From: Rhodococcus globerulus NBRC 14531
GTDB lineage: Bacteria; Actinomycetota; Actinomycetes; Mycobacteriales; Mycobacteriaceae
Direction of reading: 5' to 3'
DNA length: 64,000 nucleotides
Assembly (NCBI RefSeq): GCF_001894805.1
Contig: NZ_BCWX01000003.1
Coordinates: 310,001-374,000, forward strand
Shown: piece by piece, positions 16,986 through 28,932 of the stretch
How positions within the stretch are numbered: the first letter of the stretch is position 1
Layout: each line of letters starts with the position of its first letter
Notes under the pieces: model-generated
The model's database searches: none
The model's input: the letters and a program-made list of their open reading frames with translations, nothing else
Told to the model about the DNA's origin: nothing
Program-made: the position numbers and the translations under genes

Positions 16986-18278
16986 ATGACTTCCCACCCT
17001 TCTCTGACCGGGGCCGACGCTACTGGCCTGTGCAGTTTCGTTGATTCGTCGCCGTCACCGTTCCACGTGTGTGCAACAGTGGCGTCGCAGCTCACAGCCA
17101 GCGGATTTGTGGAACTGCAGGAGACCCAGCCGTGGCCGTCGGAGCCGGGACGGTATTTCCTGGTGCGGGGCGGTTCACTGATCGCGTGGAGTACCGACGG
17201 AGTCAGCGATTCCGCGCCGTTCCGCATCGTCGGCGGTCATACCGACAGCCCGAACTTGCGGGTGAAGCAGCATCCGGATCTGACGTCGGCGGGCTGGCAG
17301 ATGGTAGGCCTCGAGCCGTATGGCGGAGCTTTGCTGAACTCGTGGCTTGACCGCGATCTCGGTATTTCCGGCCGTGTGAGTGTCCGGGTGGGAAACACGG
17401 TGGAGCAGAAGCTGGTTCGCATCGACGACCCGATTCTTCGTGTCCCGCAATTGGCGATCCATCTGTCCGAGGACCGCAAGGGCGTCACACTGGATCCGCA
17501 GCGGCATGTCAACGGAATCTGGGGTGTGGGCAACAAGCCCAAGTCCTTCATCGGATTTGTCGCCGGTCGGGCCGGAGTTGCCGAATCATCCGTTCTGGGT
17601 TGGGAGTTGATGACTCACGACCTGGCGCCGAGCGCTGTCGTTGGCCTGGGCAAAGAACTCGTCAGTGCGCCGCGGCTCGACAACCAGGGCACGTGTTATG
17701 CCGGGACACAAGCACTTCTAGCCGCCGCCGAATCCCCGGGGAACCATGTCCCGGTGCTTGCGCTCTTCGATCACGAAGAGGTAGGCAGCATGTCCGACCG
17801 CGGTGCGTTCTCGGATCTGCTCAACACGGTCCTCGAACGAATAGTGTTGGGCCGCGGCGGTGGCCGCGGTGAATTCCTTCAGGCAATGGCCGGTTCGGTG
17901 TGCGCGTCCGGCGACATGGCGCACGCGACGCATCCCAACTACCCAGAACGTCACGAACCCGCGCACCGCATCGAGATCAACGGTGGGCCGGTGCTCAAGG
18001 TCAACCAGAATCTGCGATACGCGACGGACGCTGCCGGTGCCGGTGAGTTCGCACTTGCCTGCGACCAAGCGGGAGTTCCGTTGCAGCGCTACGTGCATCG
18101 GGCTGATCTGCCGTGCGGTTCTACCATCGGACCGATCACCGCATCGCGTACCGGGCTGTCCACCGTGGACGTCGGGGCGCCTCAGCTCGCGATGCACTCG
18201 GCTCGCGAGCTGATGGGCGCCGCCGACATCACGATGTATGCGGACGCTCTCGGCGCGTTTCTTACACCAAGGAGTTAG
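16986..18278 (+). CDS. pepC: M18-family aspartyl aminopeptidase PepC
   Basis: This 430-residue protein is close to M. tuberculosis Rv0800 in length and in long identical stretches. Metal ligands: '[12 protein letters not shown]' (His), 'SAPRLDNQ' (Asp), 'DHEEVGS' (Glu-Glu) and C-terminal '[12 protein letters not shown]' (His). The dodecameric M18 enzymes remove N-terminal Asp/Glu and other residues in the cytosol. The start at ATG 16986 is preferred by family alignment; ATG 16974 is in frame. The 3' end overlaps the convergent DyP gene by 17 bases. Confidence 0.93.
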   Translation: MTSHPSLTGADATGLCSFVDSSPSPFHVCATVASQLTASGFVELQETQPWPSEPGRYFLVRGGSLIAWSTDGVSDSAPFRIVGGHTDSPNLRVKQHPDLTSAGWQMVGLEPYGGALLNSWLDRDLGISGRVSVRVGNTVEQKLVRIDDPILRVPQLAIHLSEDRKGVTLDPQRHVNGIWGVGNKPKSFIGFVAGRAGVAESSVLGWELMTHDLAPSAVVGLGKELVSAPRLDNQGTCYAGTQALLAAAESPGNHVPVLALFDHEEVGSMSDRGAFSDLLNTVLERIVLGRGGGRGEFLQAMAGSVCASGDMAHATHPNYPERHEPAHRIEINGGPVLKVNQNLRYATDAAGAGEFALACDQAGVPLQRYVHRADLPCGSTIGPITASRTGLSTVDVGAPQLAMHSARELMGAADITMYADALGAFLTPRS

Positions 18279-19251
18279 AAGCCGAGGAGTTAGAGGCCAT
18301 AGCGGGGAGTTTCTCGAAGAATTCCGTGGTCGGGGTGAAGAACATCGAACCCGTCACGGCTGTCGAGAAGTCGAGAAGGCGGTCGTAGTTACCGCGCGGT
18401 GAGCCGAGGAACATGTTCTCCAACATGCGCTCGGTGATGGCGGGAGTGGCGCAGTACCCGATGAAGAATGTGCCGATCTCGTCATCACCGAGGCGTCCGT
18501 AGGGCATGTTGGCGCGCAGAATTTCGAGGGAGTTGCCGTCGTCGTCCTTGATCGCGTTGAGCGCGACGTGTGAGTTGGCCGGCATGACGTCCTTGGACAT
18601 CTCGATGTCCTCGAGTTTGGTGCGGCCGATGACGCGTTCCTGTTCGTCGACTGTGATCGCTTCCCACTCACGCATGTTGTGGATGTATCGCTGGATATGG
18701 ACGTAACTGCCGCCCGAGAAATCGGGATCTTCGTCGCCGACGGTCACGGCAGCGATCGCGGCGCGGCCCGACGGGTTCTCGGTTCCGTCCACGAAGCCGA
18801 TGAGGTCGCGGTTCTCGAAATACTGGAAACCGTGAATCTCGTCGACGACAGTTGCCGCGCCGTGCAGGCGCTTCGTGATCTGACGAGCTACCTCGAAGCA
18901 CGCGTCCATGCTCATCGCACGAATGTGGAAGAGCAGATCTCCGGGCGTCGACGGCGCGTGATGGACGTCTCCCTGCAGAGCCGTGAACGGTCGTAGCAAG
19001 GCGGGCCGTGGACCGGCGAACAAACGATCCCAGACGTCCGAACCGATGCTGGTCACCACGTCCAAACCGGAACCGGGAACGCGCAGACCCACCGACCGCT
19101 GCAGGCCGGCCACATCGGCGAGCAATGCGCGCGTTGTGTCCTCGCCGCCAGGATTCACCGTCGCAACCAGGAAAATCGCCGCGGGAGTCAGCGGGGTCGT
19201 CACCGACTGGGATTGAGCCGTGACGTCCGACTGACGCACATCCTGTGGCAT
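18262..19251 (-). CDS. DyP-type heme peroxidase
   Basis: The protein has 329 residues from ATG 19251; longer upstream frames lack similarity. Class B DyP marks are present: '[11 protein letters not shown]' (catalytic Asp), proximal heme His in 'ANSHVALN', distal Arg in 'VIGRTKLE' and '[17 protein letters not shown]'. It is homologous to Rv0799c, whose gene lies next to the encapsulin gene, but no encapsulin gene is here. The C-terminus stops right after the fold ('[10 protein letters not shown]') without the GSLKG/GGLKG-type cargo peptide. It is probably a free cytosolic peroxidase. Confidence 0.9.
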   Translation of the reverse strand: MPQDVRQSDVTAQSQSVTTPLTPAAIFLVATVNPGGEDTTRALLADVAGLQRSVGLRVPGSGLDVVTSIGSDVWDRLFAGPRPALLRPFTALQGDVHHAPSTPGDLLFHIRAMSMDACFEVARQITKRLHGAATVVDEIHGFQYFENRDLIGFVDGTENPSGRAAIAAVTVGDEDPDFSGGSYVHIQRYIHNMREWEAITVDEQERVIGRTKLEDIEMSKDVMPANSHVALNAIKDDDGNSLEILRANMPYGRLGDDEIGTFFIGYCATPAITERMLENMFLGSPRGNYDRLLDFSTAVTGSMFFTPTTEFFEKLPAMASNSSASNSLV

Positions 19252-19503
19252 GGGGAAACCTTCCGTTCGAGTACCAAGCGACACCGGACCGAAAATAAAA
19301 ACCGACCGGTTACCGAAACCGTAAACGAGTGTGACGGGGACGACTTCGAAGACCCACTGCTCGCGTCGGTGCCGCCGTCTGCGGAAGTCGTCGGCCCACC
19401 CCGATAGACTGTCTCCCGGCACGTTCTTTCGTTGGGCACATTTGTGGTGTCCCGCTCCGCGCCGGCTCGCTCTTGACTCCCGTAGGGAAGGGACCCCTCT
19501 CCA

Positions 19504-21783
<2,280 letters not shown>

Positions 21784-21786
21784 TAG

Positions 21787-23571
21787 ATGGTCGATTCCGG
21801 AGAACTGACTTCTTCTGACAGCCAGCCGCAGGAACACCACCTGCGGCTGGCTGTTCCCGCATCTCTCGAGAAGCTCGACAATCCCTTCACCGAGTGGGCG
21901 TGGGGGCTCCTCAAACTCGACTTCACCGGCATTGCGTTTGCCGCGTTCTTCTTCTGCTGGTCGCTGACTCCTTCGCTGTTGCCGCGTGATTGGCTGTTCC
22001 AAGGTTTGATCGGCGGTATCAACTCGGCCATCGGTTACGGCGTCGGAACGGCAATCGGGTGGGCCGTGGAGCGGTATTTGCTCAGTGGCCGTCGCTGGTG
22101 GCCTCTTCCCGAACCGGTGCCGAGCGCGATCAAGATCTTTGTTCCGGTCGCGTCGATCGTTGCCTCGATCATCATGCTCGTCTACGCCGCGGGGTGGCAG
22201 CGCGAAATCGCCGCGCTGACCGACGCGGAAGGCACCACCACCAGCGGATACATTCGCACTCTCGGCCTGAGCGTGCTCATCGGTGGTTCACTGATCGCGT
22301 TGTGGCGGTTGCTTCACGATCTGGTGAAACTCATTGCGCGCGTGCTGATGCGACGCTTCCGCTGGTCGCGGTCGGTTGCCAACGGCGTCGGCGTTGTGGT
22401 TGTGACGGTTCTGTTCTTCATGTTGGTCGACGGCGTACTGGTGCGCGGAATCTACGCCGCGACCAACTCGATTTTCAGTCTGCAGAACTCCACCACGCGC
22501 GACGGCGTCGTAGAACCACAGGATCCGATGAAATCGGGCAGCCCCGAATCTGCCGCGCCCTGGGACACATTGGGGTTCGAGGGACGGAACTTCGTCTCAC
22601 GCGGATTGAACGCACAGGAACTCGAAGCGGCTAACGGCAAGCCCGCGACGGACCCCATCCGCGTGTATGCGGGCTTGGAAAGTGCCGAAGATCCGGATGA
22701 GCGCATGGATCTGGTCATCAAGGAACTCGAGCGGACCGGCGCTTTCCAGCGCAAGGTGCTCGTTGTCATTCCGACGACCGGTACCGGTTGGGTGAATCCC
22801 ACCGCTGCGCAAGCGATCGAGTTGGTCGGAAACGGCGATACGGCGCTGGTCGCCAGCCAGTACTCGTATCTGCCGAGCTGGATCTCTTTCCTCGCAGATC
22901 AGGAAAAGGCGCAAGCTGCCGGACGCCTCTTGATCGAGCGGGTTCACGAAAGATGGCTCCAGGAACCGGAAGCCACCAGACCCAAGTTCATGGTTTACGG
23001 CGAAAGCCTCGGCGTCATGGCCGGCGCTGGAGCTTTCGACACTCTTCAAGCCGCCCGCGAGACCGCTGACGGAATCTTGTGGGTGGGCCCGCCAAACGCC
23101 ACGTCGCTGTGGCGTTCGATTGTGCAACGACGCGACCCCGGCACAACCGAAGTGGCTCCCGTCTACGCTGACGGTCTGGCCGGGGTCCGGTTTGCGGATC
23201 GAGCCGAAGACATTCCGACCGCAGCAATGGTGTGGCCGGACCCCCATGTGTTGTTCATCCAGCACCCATCGGATCCGGTGGTGTGGTGGTCGCCCGACCT
23301 CATGTTCAACCGCCCACCGTGGTTGAAGGAGATCCCTGGATTCGACCGGTCACCGTCGATGAAATGGTTCCCGATCGTCACGTTCTGGCAGGTCTCTGCA
23401 GATCTCGGTAATGCTGCGGGTGTTCCGGACGGGCACGGCCACAACTACGGAACCACCGTGCTCGACGGCTGGGTCAGCGTCGCTCAACCAGAAGGCTGGA
23501 CGGCGGCAGACACCGAGCGAGTGCGGGCGTCACTGGTTGCCGCGTTGCAGTCTCAAGGCCCGGAGAAATGA
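21787..23571 (+). CDS. Membrane alpha/beta-hydrolase-family protein (PF10081 type)
   Basis: The protein has 594 residues. The N-terminal third has four to five hydrophobic helices (about 52-72, 83-100, 118-140, 160-180, 205-227), followed by a soluble domain. That domain contains the nucleophile elbow 'VYGESLGVMAG' (GxSxG-like) and a late 'DGHGHNYG' that could supply the catalytic His. It matches the Abhydrolase_9 family of actinobacterial membrane esterase-like proteins. The substrate is unknown, possibly envelope lipid. It is head of an operon with the CPBP and sterol-carrier genes (overlaps of 4 and 1 bases). Confidence 0.8.
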   Translation: MVDSGELTSSDSQPQEHHLRLAVPASLEKLDNPFTEWAWGLLKLDFTGIAFAAFFFCWSLTPSLLPRDWLFQGLIGGINSAIGYGVGTAIGWAVERYLLSGRRWWPLPEPVPSAIKIFVPVASIVASIIMLVYAAGWQREIAALTDAEGTTTSGYIRTLGLSVLIGGSLIALWRLLHDLVKLIARVLMRRFRWSRSVANGVGVVVVTVLFFMLVDGVLVRGIYAATNSIFSLQNSTTRDGVVEPQDPMKSGSPESAAPWDTLGFEGRNFVSRGLNAQELEAANGKPATDPIRVYAGLESAEDPDERMDLVIKELERTGAFQRKVLVVIPTTGTGWVNPTAAQAIELVGNGDTALVASQYSYLPSWISFLADQEKAQAAGRLLIERVHERWLQEPEATRPKFMVYGESLGVMAGAGAFDTLQAARETADGILWVGPPNATSLWRSIVQRRDPGTTEVAPVYADGLAGVRFADRAEDIPTAAMVWPDPHVLFIQHPSDPVVWWSPDLMFNRPPWLKEIPGFDRSPSMKWFPIVTFWQVSADLGNAAGVPDGHGHNYGTTVLDGWVSVAQPEGWTAADTERVRASLVAALQSQGPEK

Positions 23572-24224
23572 GGGGAGTAGCGTCGATTGCGCTCTCGGTA
23601 GCTGCGATCACGTGGAGCAATGCGGTGCTCCCGGCGTTCGGACTTTCACCCCGCGCGCGGGCAGTGGTCAACACCGTGGTGGGGTGCTCGGCCATCGGAG
23701 TCCTTCGGGCGCGCGGGTACAGCCGTGAGGAATTGGGTTTGGCCCACACCGGTATTCGTGGCGGTGCGCAGTTCGGGGGAGCTGCGGCCGGGGCAGTCCT
23801 TACCGGTTACAGCGTTGCCTTGGCCGTTCCGTCGTTGCGCGCGACCCTCGCTGCCGACGAGCGGGCGGACGGTCGCGAAGACTTCCTCGAATGGATCATC
23901 CTGCATATCCCGTTCGGTACGGTGTTGTCCGAAGAATTGTTGTTCCGCAGCGCTATGTCCGCAGTCTGGAATCGTGAACTGAACCGCCCAACAGCGCAGG
24001 CCGTGCATGCTCTGACCTTCGGGTTGTGGCACGTCGCGCCGGCGCGCGGCGCCGGCGACAATGTCCCTGCCGCAGTGGCCTTTACGGGCGCGTCGGCGTT
24101 GCTGTTCGAGTGGCTGCACCGCCGAGGTGGCAGCGTCCTCGCGCCGGCGTTACTGCACCTGGCGACCAATGCCGGTGGAGCACTTGCCGTTCGAATCGCC
24201 ACCAATGGACAGGGAGTGAACTGA
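23568..24224 (+). CDS. CPBP-family intramembrane metalloprotease
   Basis: This 218-residue membrane protein carries the CPBP/Rce1 motifs. Motif 1 is 'SEELLFRSAM' (EExxxR), motif 2 is 'HALTFGLWHV' (FxxxH) and motif 3 is 'LLHLATNAGG' (HxxxN). Family members cleave within or near membranes or handle prenylated peptides and bacteriocin immunity. The start overlaps the stop of the hydrolase gene (ATGA). The gene is conserved in this position with the sterol-carrier-like gene. Confidence 0.88.
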   Translation: MRGVASIALSVAAITWSNAVLPAFGLSPRARAVVNTVVGCSAIGVLRARGYSREELGLAHTGIRGGAQFGGAAAGAVLTGYSVALAVPSLRATLAADERADGREDFLEWIILHIPFGTVLSEELLFRSAMSAVWNRELNRPTAQAVHALTFGLWHVAPARGAGDNVPAAVAFTGASALLFEWLHRRGGSVLAPALLHLATNAGGALAVRIATNGQGVN

Positions 24225-24610
24225 TGCCACCGCGCCGCGCGGTCGACCCCGCAGAATTTCGTGCCGCGATCCTTGCTGTCGGAGCTTGGCTTCGAGATCC
24301 GGAGCTTCCGAAGCCTTCTCGTGCTGAACTCGGTGCGGCAGTGAAGATGAGTGCGCGCACTCTCGAACAGATTGCTCCTGGATCGAGCGTCGAGGTGCGG
24401 GTCCCACCCTTTGTCGCGGTGCAATGCATCGAAGGTCCGCGTCACACTCGCGGAACCCCACCCAACGTCGTCGAAACAGATACTCGTACATGGTTGTTGA
24501 TGGTGACGGGCCTGCTCGAGTTCGGTGAAGCTGCCGCTGACGGCCGGGTTGACGCATCCGGCAGTCGGGCTCCCGAAATTGCGCACTGGTTGCCGCTACT
24601 GCGATTGTGA
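24224..24610 (+). CDS. Sterol-carrier-family (SCP2-like) protein
   Basis: This is a 128-residue protein similar to M. tuberculosis Rv0807, which also precedes purF. 'PPFVAVQCIEGPRHTRGTPPNVVETD' is the most conserved part. The fold resembles the MDMPI/SCP2-like helper domains, which form a small lipid-type pocket. No catalytic residues can be assigned. Its start overlaps the CPBP stop (TGATG), so it is co-translated. Confidence 0.75.
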   Translation: MPPRRAVDPAEFRAAILAVGAWLRDPELPKPSRAELGAAVKMSARTLEQIAPGSSVEVRVPPFVAVQCIEGPRHTRGTPPNVVETDTRTWLLMVTGLLEFGEAAADGRVDASGSRAPEIAHWLPLLRL

Positions 24611-24996
24611 CATCAAGCTACGAACGGTTAGCTGACGAAACACTCAGTTGGGGGCTGACGTCGTAGTGGGGTCCGAATCTCTCGCGAGCGACTGATGCCG
24701 CCCTGACATGGTGCAGGTGGATCGACCGGGCGATCACGACGCTCAATTCGAGAATGAGAACGGTCGGCTCATCAGTGGAGATCCTTCCAGGCGATATCTT
24801 TTTCGGCGAATACGGAGTAGTCGGTTGCGGGGCTCCGAACTGAGTGGCGCGCCGTGAGCCATCGCTGAAATTCGCCGCGGCGACTGCAGAGACTGATCGG
24901 TCCGATTCAAGGCAAGGTTGCCCTGGGCAAGGCACGAGGAGAATTGGCCGTAGACTGTGTATGCCCCCCAACCCCTGCCCACAAAGGGAGCGCCAC
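24611..24996. other. Intergenic region before purF with its promoter
   Basis: The stretch is 386 bases long. No ORF with family resemblance was found on either strand. A -10 element TAGACT sits at 24951-24956, so transcription would start near 24962. That gives a leader of about 35 bases with AAAGGGAG before GTG 24997, and supports that start over the ATG at 24961. No riboswitch fold was recognised. Confidence 0.45.
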
Positions 24997-26574
24997 GTGA
25001 CTCGTGCCGATCTGTCGGTCAACAGTCCAAATCTCCTCGCTACGAACCCGTCCGACGAGGACGAGAACGAGCCCCGCGAAGAATGCGGTGTATTCGGCGT
25101 CTGGGCGCCGGGAGAGGATGTGGCGAAGCTCACGTATTACGGACTGTATGCGCTACAACACCGTGGTCAGGAAGCTGCCGGCATTGCGGTGGCCGACGGC
25201 TCCCAGGTGCTGGTGTTCAAGGATCTCGGCCTGGTCAGCCAGGTGTTCGACGAGCAGACCCTCGCAGCGATGCCAGGTCACGTCGCCGTCGGACATTGCC
25301 GCTACTCCACGACCGGGTCCACGACGTGGGAGAACGCGCAGCCCATCTTCCGCACCACGACGGCGGGCACGGGCATCGCCCTCGGCCACAACGGCAACCT
25401 GGTGAACACCGCTGAACTCGCGAGCCGCACTCGCGCAGCCGGCCTGGTCAACGACAAGCGCCCAAACGCTGCGACTTCCGACTCCGACCTCATCGGTGGT
25501 CTGCTGGCACACGCTGCCGGCGACAGCACCATCGAGCAGGCCGCCATGGAACTGCTTCCCACTCTGGAAGGCGCGTTCTGCCTCACCTTCATGGACGAGC
25601 ACACGCTCTACGCAGCGCGTGATCCGCACGGAATTCGTCCGCTCTGCCTCGGTCGCCTGGATCGCGGTTGGGTGGTTGCCAGCGAGACCGCAGCCCTCGA
25701 CATCGTGGGCGCGTCGTTCGTCCGCGACATCGAACCCGGTGAGCTGCTCGCGATCGACGCCGACGGCGTCCGCTCCTCCCGTTTCGCGAACCCGACGCCC
25801 AAGGGTTGCGTCTTCGAATACGTCTACCTCGCCCGTCCCGACAGCGTGATCGGTGGCCGTTCGGTCCACTCGACCCGCGTCGAAATCGGCCGCCTGCTCG
25901 CCAGCGAGCATCCTGCCGAGGGTGACTTGGTCATTCCGGTTCCCGAGTCCGGCACTCCCGCAGCAGTCGGGTACGCACAGGGTTCAGGCATTCCCTACGG
26001 CCAGGGACTGATGAAGAACGCCTACGTCGGCCGTACCTTCATCCAGCCGTCGCAGACCATTCGTCAGCTCGGCATCAGGCTCAAGCTCAACCCGCTCAAG
26101 GAAGTTATCCGCGGCAAACGGCTTGTTGTGGTGGATGATTCGATCGTCCGCGGCAACACGCAGCGTGCGCTCATCCGGATGCTCCGCGAAGCCGGCGCCC
26201 TCGAAATTCACGTCCGCATCGCCTCGCCGCCGGTCAAGTGGCCATGCTTCTACGGCATCGACTTCGCCTCACCGGCCGAATTGATCGCCAACGGAGCAGG
26301 CGGACAGGATGCCACGTTCGAGGAGATGCTCGACGGTGTGCGTCGTTCCATCGGAGCGGACAGCCTCGGCTACATCTCCACCGAAGGCATGATCGCGGCT
26401 ACCGAGCAGCCCGCAAGCCGTCTCTGTGCTGCCTGCTTCGACGGCACCTACCCGATTGCGCTCCCGAAGGAGACGTCGATGGGTAAGAACGTCCTCGAAG
26501 GCATGCTCGAGAGTGCGGCCGGTTCGGCTGCCACGCGCGACAACGACAACGCGAGCGCACTCAGCCGCCCGTAA
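24997..26574 (+). CDS. purF: Amidophosphoribosyltransferase PurF
   Basis: This is a 525-residue protein from GTG 24997 (SD AAAGGGAG). A short propeptide-like N-terminus ends before the nucleophile Cys of 'REECGVFGVW', so the mature enzyme probably starts at Cys. The glutaminase domain has 'YYGLYALQHRGQEAAG' and 'RYSTTGS'. The PRTase loop is 'LVVVDDSIVRGNTQ'. Fe-S-type cysteines (in 'KWPCFYGIDF' and 'SRLCAACFDG') suggest an oxygen-sensitive cluster as in Bacillus. It catalyses the first committed step of purine synthesis. A strong terminator follows. Confidence 0.97.
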   Translation: MTRADLSVNSPNLLATNPSDEDENEPREECGVFGVWAPGEDVAKLTYYGLYALQHRGQEAAGIAVADGSQVLVFKDLGLVSQVFDEQTLAAMPGHVAVGHCRYSTTGSTTWENAQPIFRTTTAGTGIALGHNGNLVNTAELASRTRAAGLVNDKRPNAATSDSDLIGGLLAHAAGDSTIEQAAMELLPTLEGAFCLTFMDEHTLYAARDPHGIRPLCLGRLDRGWVVASETAALDIVGASFVRDIEPGELLAIDADGVRSSRFANPTPKGCVFEYVYLARPDSVIGGRSVHSTRVEIGRLLASEHPAEGDLVIPVPESGTPAAVGYAQGSGIPYGQGLMKNAYVGRTFIQPSQTIRQLGIRLKLNPLKEVIRGKRLVVVDDSIVRGNTQRALIRMLREAGALEIHVRIASPPVKWPCFYGIDFASPAELIANGAGGQDATFEEMLDGVRRSIGADSLGYISTEGMIAATEQPASRLCAACFDGTYPIALPKETSMGKNVLEGMLESAAGSAATRDNDNASALSRP

Positions 26575-26589
26575 TCCGCCGAAACGGAT

Positions 26590-26627
26590 AATTTGCCGCC
26601 CCGATTGTCGGGGCGGCAAATTTTTTT
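26590..26627 (+). terminator. Rho-independent terminator of purF
   Basis: The stem AATTTGCCGCCCC (26590-26602) / GGGGCGGCAAATT (26610-26622) is followed by TTTTT. It separates purF from the AIM24 genes. Confidence 0.9.
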
Positions 26628-26675
26628 ATGTTTCCGGTCACGTCAAGTGTCGCGGCTATCTGGCATAGTGCCCTC

Positions 26676-27299
26676 GTGGCGCAACTGAGAATGGATGGGC
26701 ATCGAGTCCTGGTCGCGGACTTGATGGGGGACACCATCAAAGCGATCAGCGGATCTATGGTGGCGTACGAGGGTGCGGTCACCTTCAAGAACGCCGGAAT
26801 GGGCGGAGGCGGTGGAATCCGCGCTGCGCTCAAACAGAAGGCAGCCGGAGAGTCGCTGTCCTTGATGGAAGTCAGTGGTCAAGGCACCGTTTACTTCGCC
26901 GTGGACGCCCAGGACATCACGATCATCGAACTCAACAACGACGCTCTCCACGTAGAAGCATCACAGCTGTTGGCAATCGTGGGACAGCTACGCACCGACG
27001 TGAAATTTGCCGGCCTCCGCGGCGCCGGCTCCGGCCAGGGATTGTTCACGACAGTTGTCAGCGGCACCGGTCTGGTGGCCGTGCTGTCGAAGGGCGGGCC
27101 GATCATCGCCCTCGAAGTCAGCCCGCAGTACCCGCTTGTTGCCGACCCCGACGCCTTTGTCGCCCACCGCGGACAACTGAATCAGAGCTTCGTCACCGAC
27201 GTCACCTGGCGGTCCGCGATCGGCGGTGGCAGCGGTGAGGCGTTCTCGCTGCGCTTCGACGGATCCGGCGTCGTCTACATCCAGCCCGAGGAGCGCTGA
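26676..27299 (+). CDS. AIM24-family protein, copy 1
   Basis: From GTG 26676 the protein has 207 residues. CATAGT preceded by TGG (extended -10) lies six bases upstream, suggesting a leaderless mRNA. The AIM24/TRAP-like beta-barrel is shown by 'ISGSMVAYEGAVTFKN', 'GAGSGQGLFTTVVSGTGLVAVLSKGGPIIALEV' and 'DPDAFVAHRG'. The mitochondrial namesake supports inner-membrane organisation; bacterial members are uncharacterised cytosolic proteins. It is first of three tandem paralogues spaced 3 and 12 bases apart. Confidence 0.88.
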   Translation: MAQLRMDGHRVLVADLMGDTIKAISGSMVAYEGAVTFKNAGMGGGGGIRAALKQKAAGESLSLMEVSGQGTVYFAVDAQDITIIELNNDALHVEASQLLAIVGQLRTDVKFAGLRGAGSGQGLFTTVVSGTGLVAVLSKGGPIIALEVSPQYPLVADPDAFVAHRGQLNQSFVTDVTWRSAIGGGSGEAFSLRFDGSGVVYIQPEER

Positions 27300-27302
27300 A
27301 CC

Positions 27303-27980
27303 ATGCCGTTGGAAAAGGTGAACAGCAAGGTCGTCAAGTCGACTCTCGTTCCAGGGCAGAACGTGCTGGCCCGAACCGGATCGATGCTCTACTACACCGG
27401 CGACGTCAGATTCGTCCCGCACAGCATGGGCGGCGGTCCTGGTGCGATGCCGAATATGGGTGGCATCGCGGGCATGGCCGGCCGGATGATGTCGGGCGAA
27501 CATGCACGCATGATGGCGGCAGAAGGACAGGGCGAGGTCCACTACGGTCACGCCGGACTGTACGTCGACGTGATCCATCTGGACGGCTCGTCCATGCTCA
27601 CCGTGGAAGCAGATCGTCTTCTAGCGCATGACGCCTACCTGCAAAGTTCGATCGTGGCCTTGACGTCGCAAGGTGGTGTTCGCGGCGCCGTCCGCGGTGC
27701 GATGACAGGGCAAGGACTGTTCACGACACAACTGCACGGGCAGGGAAGCGTCGCGGTGCTCTCGCACGGCGGGGCAATTCCTCTGCAGGTCGGTCCGAAC
27801 AATCCCCAAGTTGTGGTGGACCCACAGGCGTACGTGTGCCACCTCGGGCAGATCACCGTCGACATCTCCGCCAACGTCGGCTGGCGTGAAGCCGTCGGCA
27901 AGGGCTCGGGGGAGTCCATTCAGCTGAAGATGACCGGTATGGGCACCGTCTGGGTTCAGGCGTCCGAGCAGAAGTTCTGA
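27303..27980 (+). CDS. AIM24-family protein, copy 2
   Basis: This 225-residue protein has the same core as copy 1 ('GQGLFTTQLHGQGSVAVLSHGGAIPLQV', 'DPQAYVCHLGQ'). A Gly/Met-rich insertion near residues 40-70 ('PHSMGGGPGAMPNMGG', 'GRMMSGEHARMMA') is absent from the other two copies and may be a flexible or metal-binding loop. It begins with ATG three bases after copy 1, so the genes are translated together. Confidence 0.88.
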   Translation: MPLEKVNSKVVKSTLVPGQNVLARTGSMLYYTGDVRFVPHSMGGGPGAMPNMGGIAGMAGRMMSGEHARMMAAEGQGEVHYGHAGLYVDVIHLDGSSMLTVEADRLLAHDAYLQSSIVALTSQGGVRGAVRGAMTGQGLFTTQLHGQGSVAVLSHGGAIPLQVGPNNPQVVVDPQAYVCHLGQITVDISANVGWREAVGKGSGESIQLKMTGMGTVWVQASEQKF

Positions 27981-27992
27981 GGGAGAAATCGA

Positions 27993-28739
27993 ATGAGTAT
28001 CGAAATTCACACTCCGGCATCTCTGCCTGCGAACGACAACGTCCCGGGGAATGACTACGCCTTCTGCATCGAGCTGACCGGGCAGCCCTGGTTCACGTCC
28101 AAAGGCGCAATGATCGCGTACTACGGCATGGTCAATTTCGAGCCGCTCGGACGCACGAGCATGTCGGCGATGGTGGCGGCCAGATTCTCGTCGCCGCTGT
28201 ACGCGGACGACTGGGTAATCGCCCAGGGCCAAGGCAAGCTGATTCTGGGCGACCGGGGATTCAACATCAATTCCTACGATCTCGACGACGGCAACCTCAC
28301 GATCCGCGCTGCCAACCTGCTTGCCTTCGAGAACGGGCTCGAACTCAAACAGTCAATCGTGCCAGGCTTTTTGACGTTGCTCGGTACCGGGAAGTTTCTG
28401 GCGTCGTCCAACGGTCCGGTCATGTTTGCCGAACCTCCGTTGCGGATCGATCCACAGGCTCTCGTCGGCTGGGCTGACTGCCCGTCGCCGTCCCACCACT
28501 TCGACGCCGACTGGATGCAGAGCTTCCTCGGTTCGGTGCGGGGAACCATGTTCGGTGCGAATACGGGTGAAGAGAAACAGTTCGATTTCACCGGCGCCGG
28601 AACGGTGCTGATCCAGTCGAGCGAGAAGGTTCTCAACGACGGACACCTCCTGCGGCACATCCAGTCGGAGACTGTTGCACTCGGGCAGAACAGTCTGCGG
28701 GCGCTGCACACCTCGATCGGTTCGCAGCTCCAGAACTGA
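27993..28739 (+). CDS. AIM24-family protein, copy 3
   Basis: This 248-residue protein is more divergent from copies 1 and 2 but has the same fold signs: 'GAMIAYYGMVNFEPLG', 'GTGKFLASSNGPVMFAE' and 'DPQALVGWADCP'. It has an extended C-terminal tail of about 35 residues ('LNDGHLLRHIQSETVALGQ'). It starts at ATG 27993 behind GAGGGAGA. The three unequal copies suggest a hetero-oligomer. Confidence 0.85.
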   Translation: MSIEIHTPASLPANDNVPGNDYAFCIELTGQPWFTSKGAMIAYYGMVNFEPLGRTSMSAMVAARFSSPLYADDWVIAQGQGKLILGDRGFNINSYDLDDGNLTIRAANLLAFENGLELKQSIVPGFLTLLGTGKFLASSNGPVMFAEPPLRIDPQALVGWADCPSPSHHFDADWMQSFLGSVRGTMFGANTGEEKQFDFTGAGTVLIQSSEKVLNDGHLLRHIQSETVALGQNSLRALHTSIGSQLQN

Positions 28740-28932
28740 GCGCGAACGGTACGCGAGGTCTCGTCAGCTGCCTGTGTCCGGTAGCGTAAGGGCGTAATCG
28801 TCGGTATTTGTGTGCGCTGAGGGTCTTGTTCGCTCGAGTCGACCGCCTCGGCACGTCGCGAGGATTACACAACACATACCTGTGCACGGAGAAAACGTGC
28901 GCGAGAAATACTAGGGCTGGAGTAGTAATCCG

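Noticed and set aside
18250-19500. Search for an encapsulin gene beside the DyP gene
   Set aside because: The neighbours are pepC and purL; no encapsulin-like frame exists in the window.
24618-25133. 171-codon minus-strand frame before purF
   Set aside because: It overlaps the purF coding start, lacks similarity and has a Ser/Arg-rich composition typical of chance frames.
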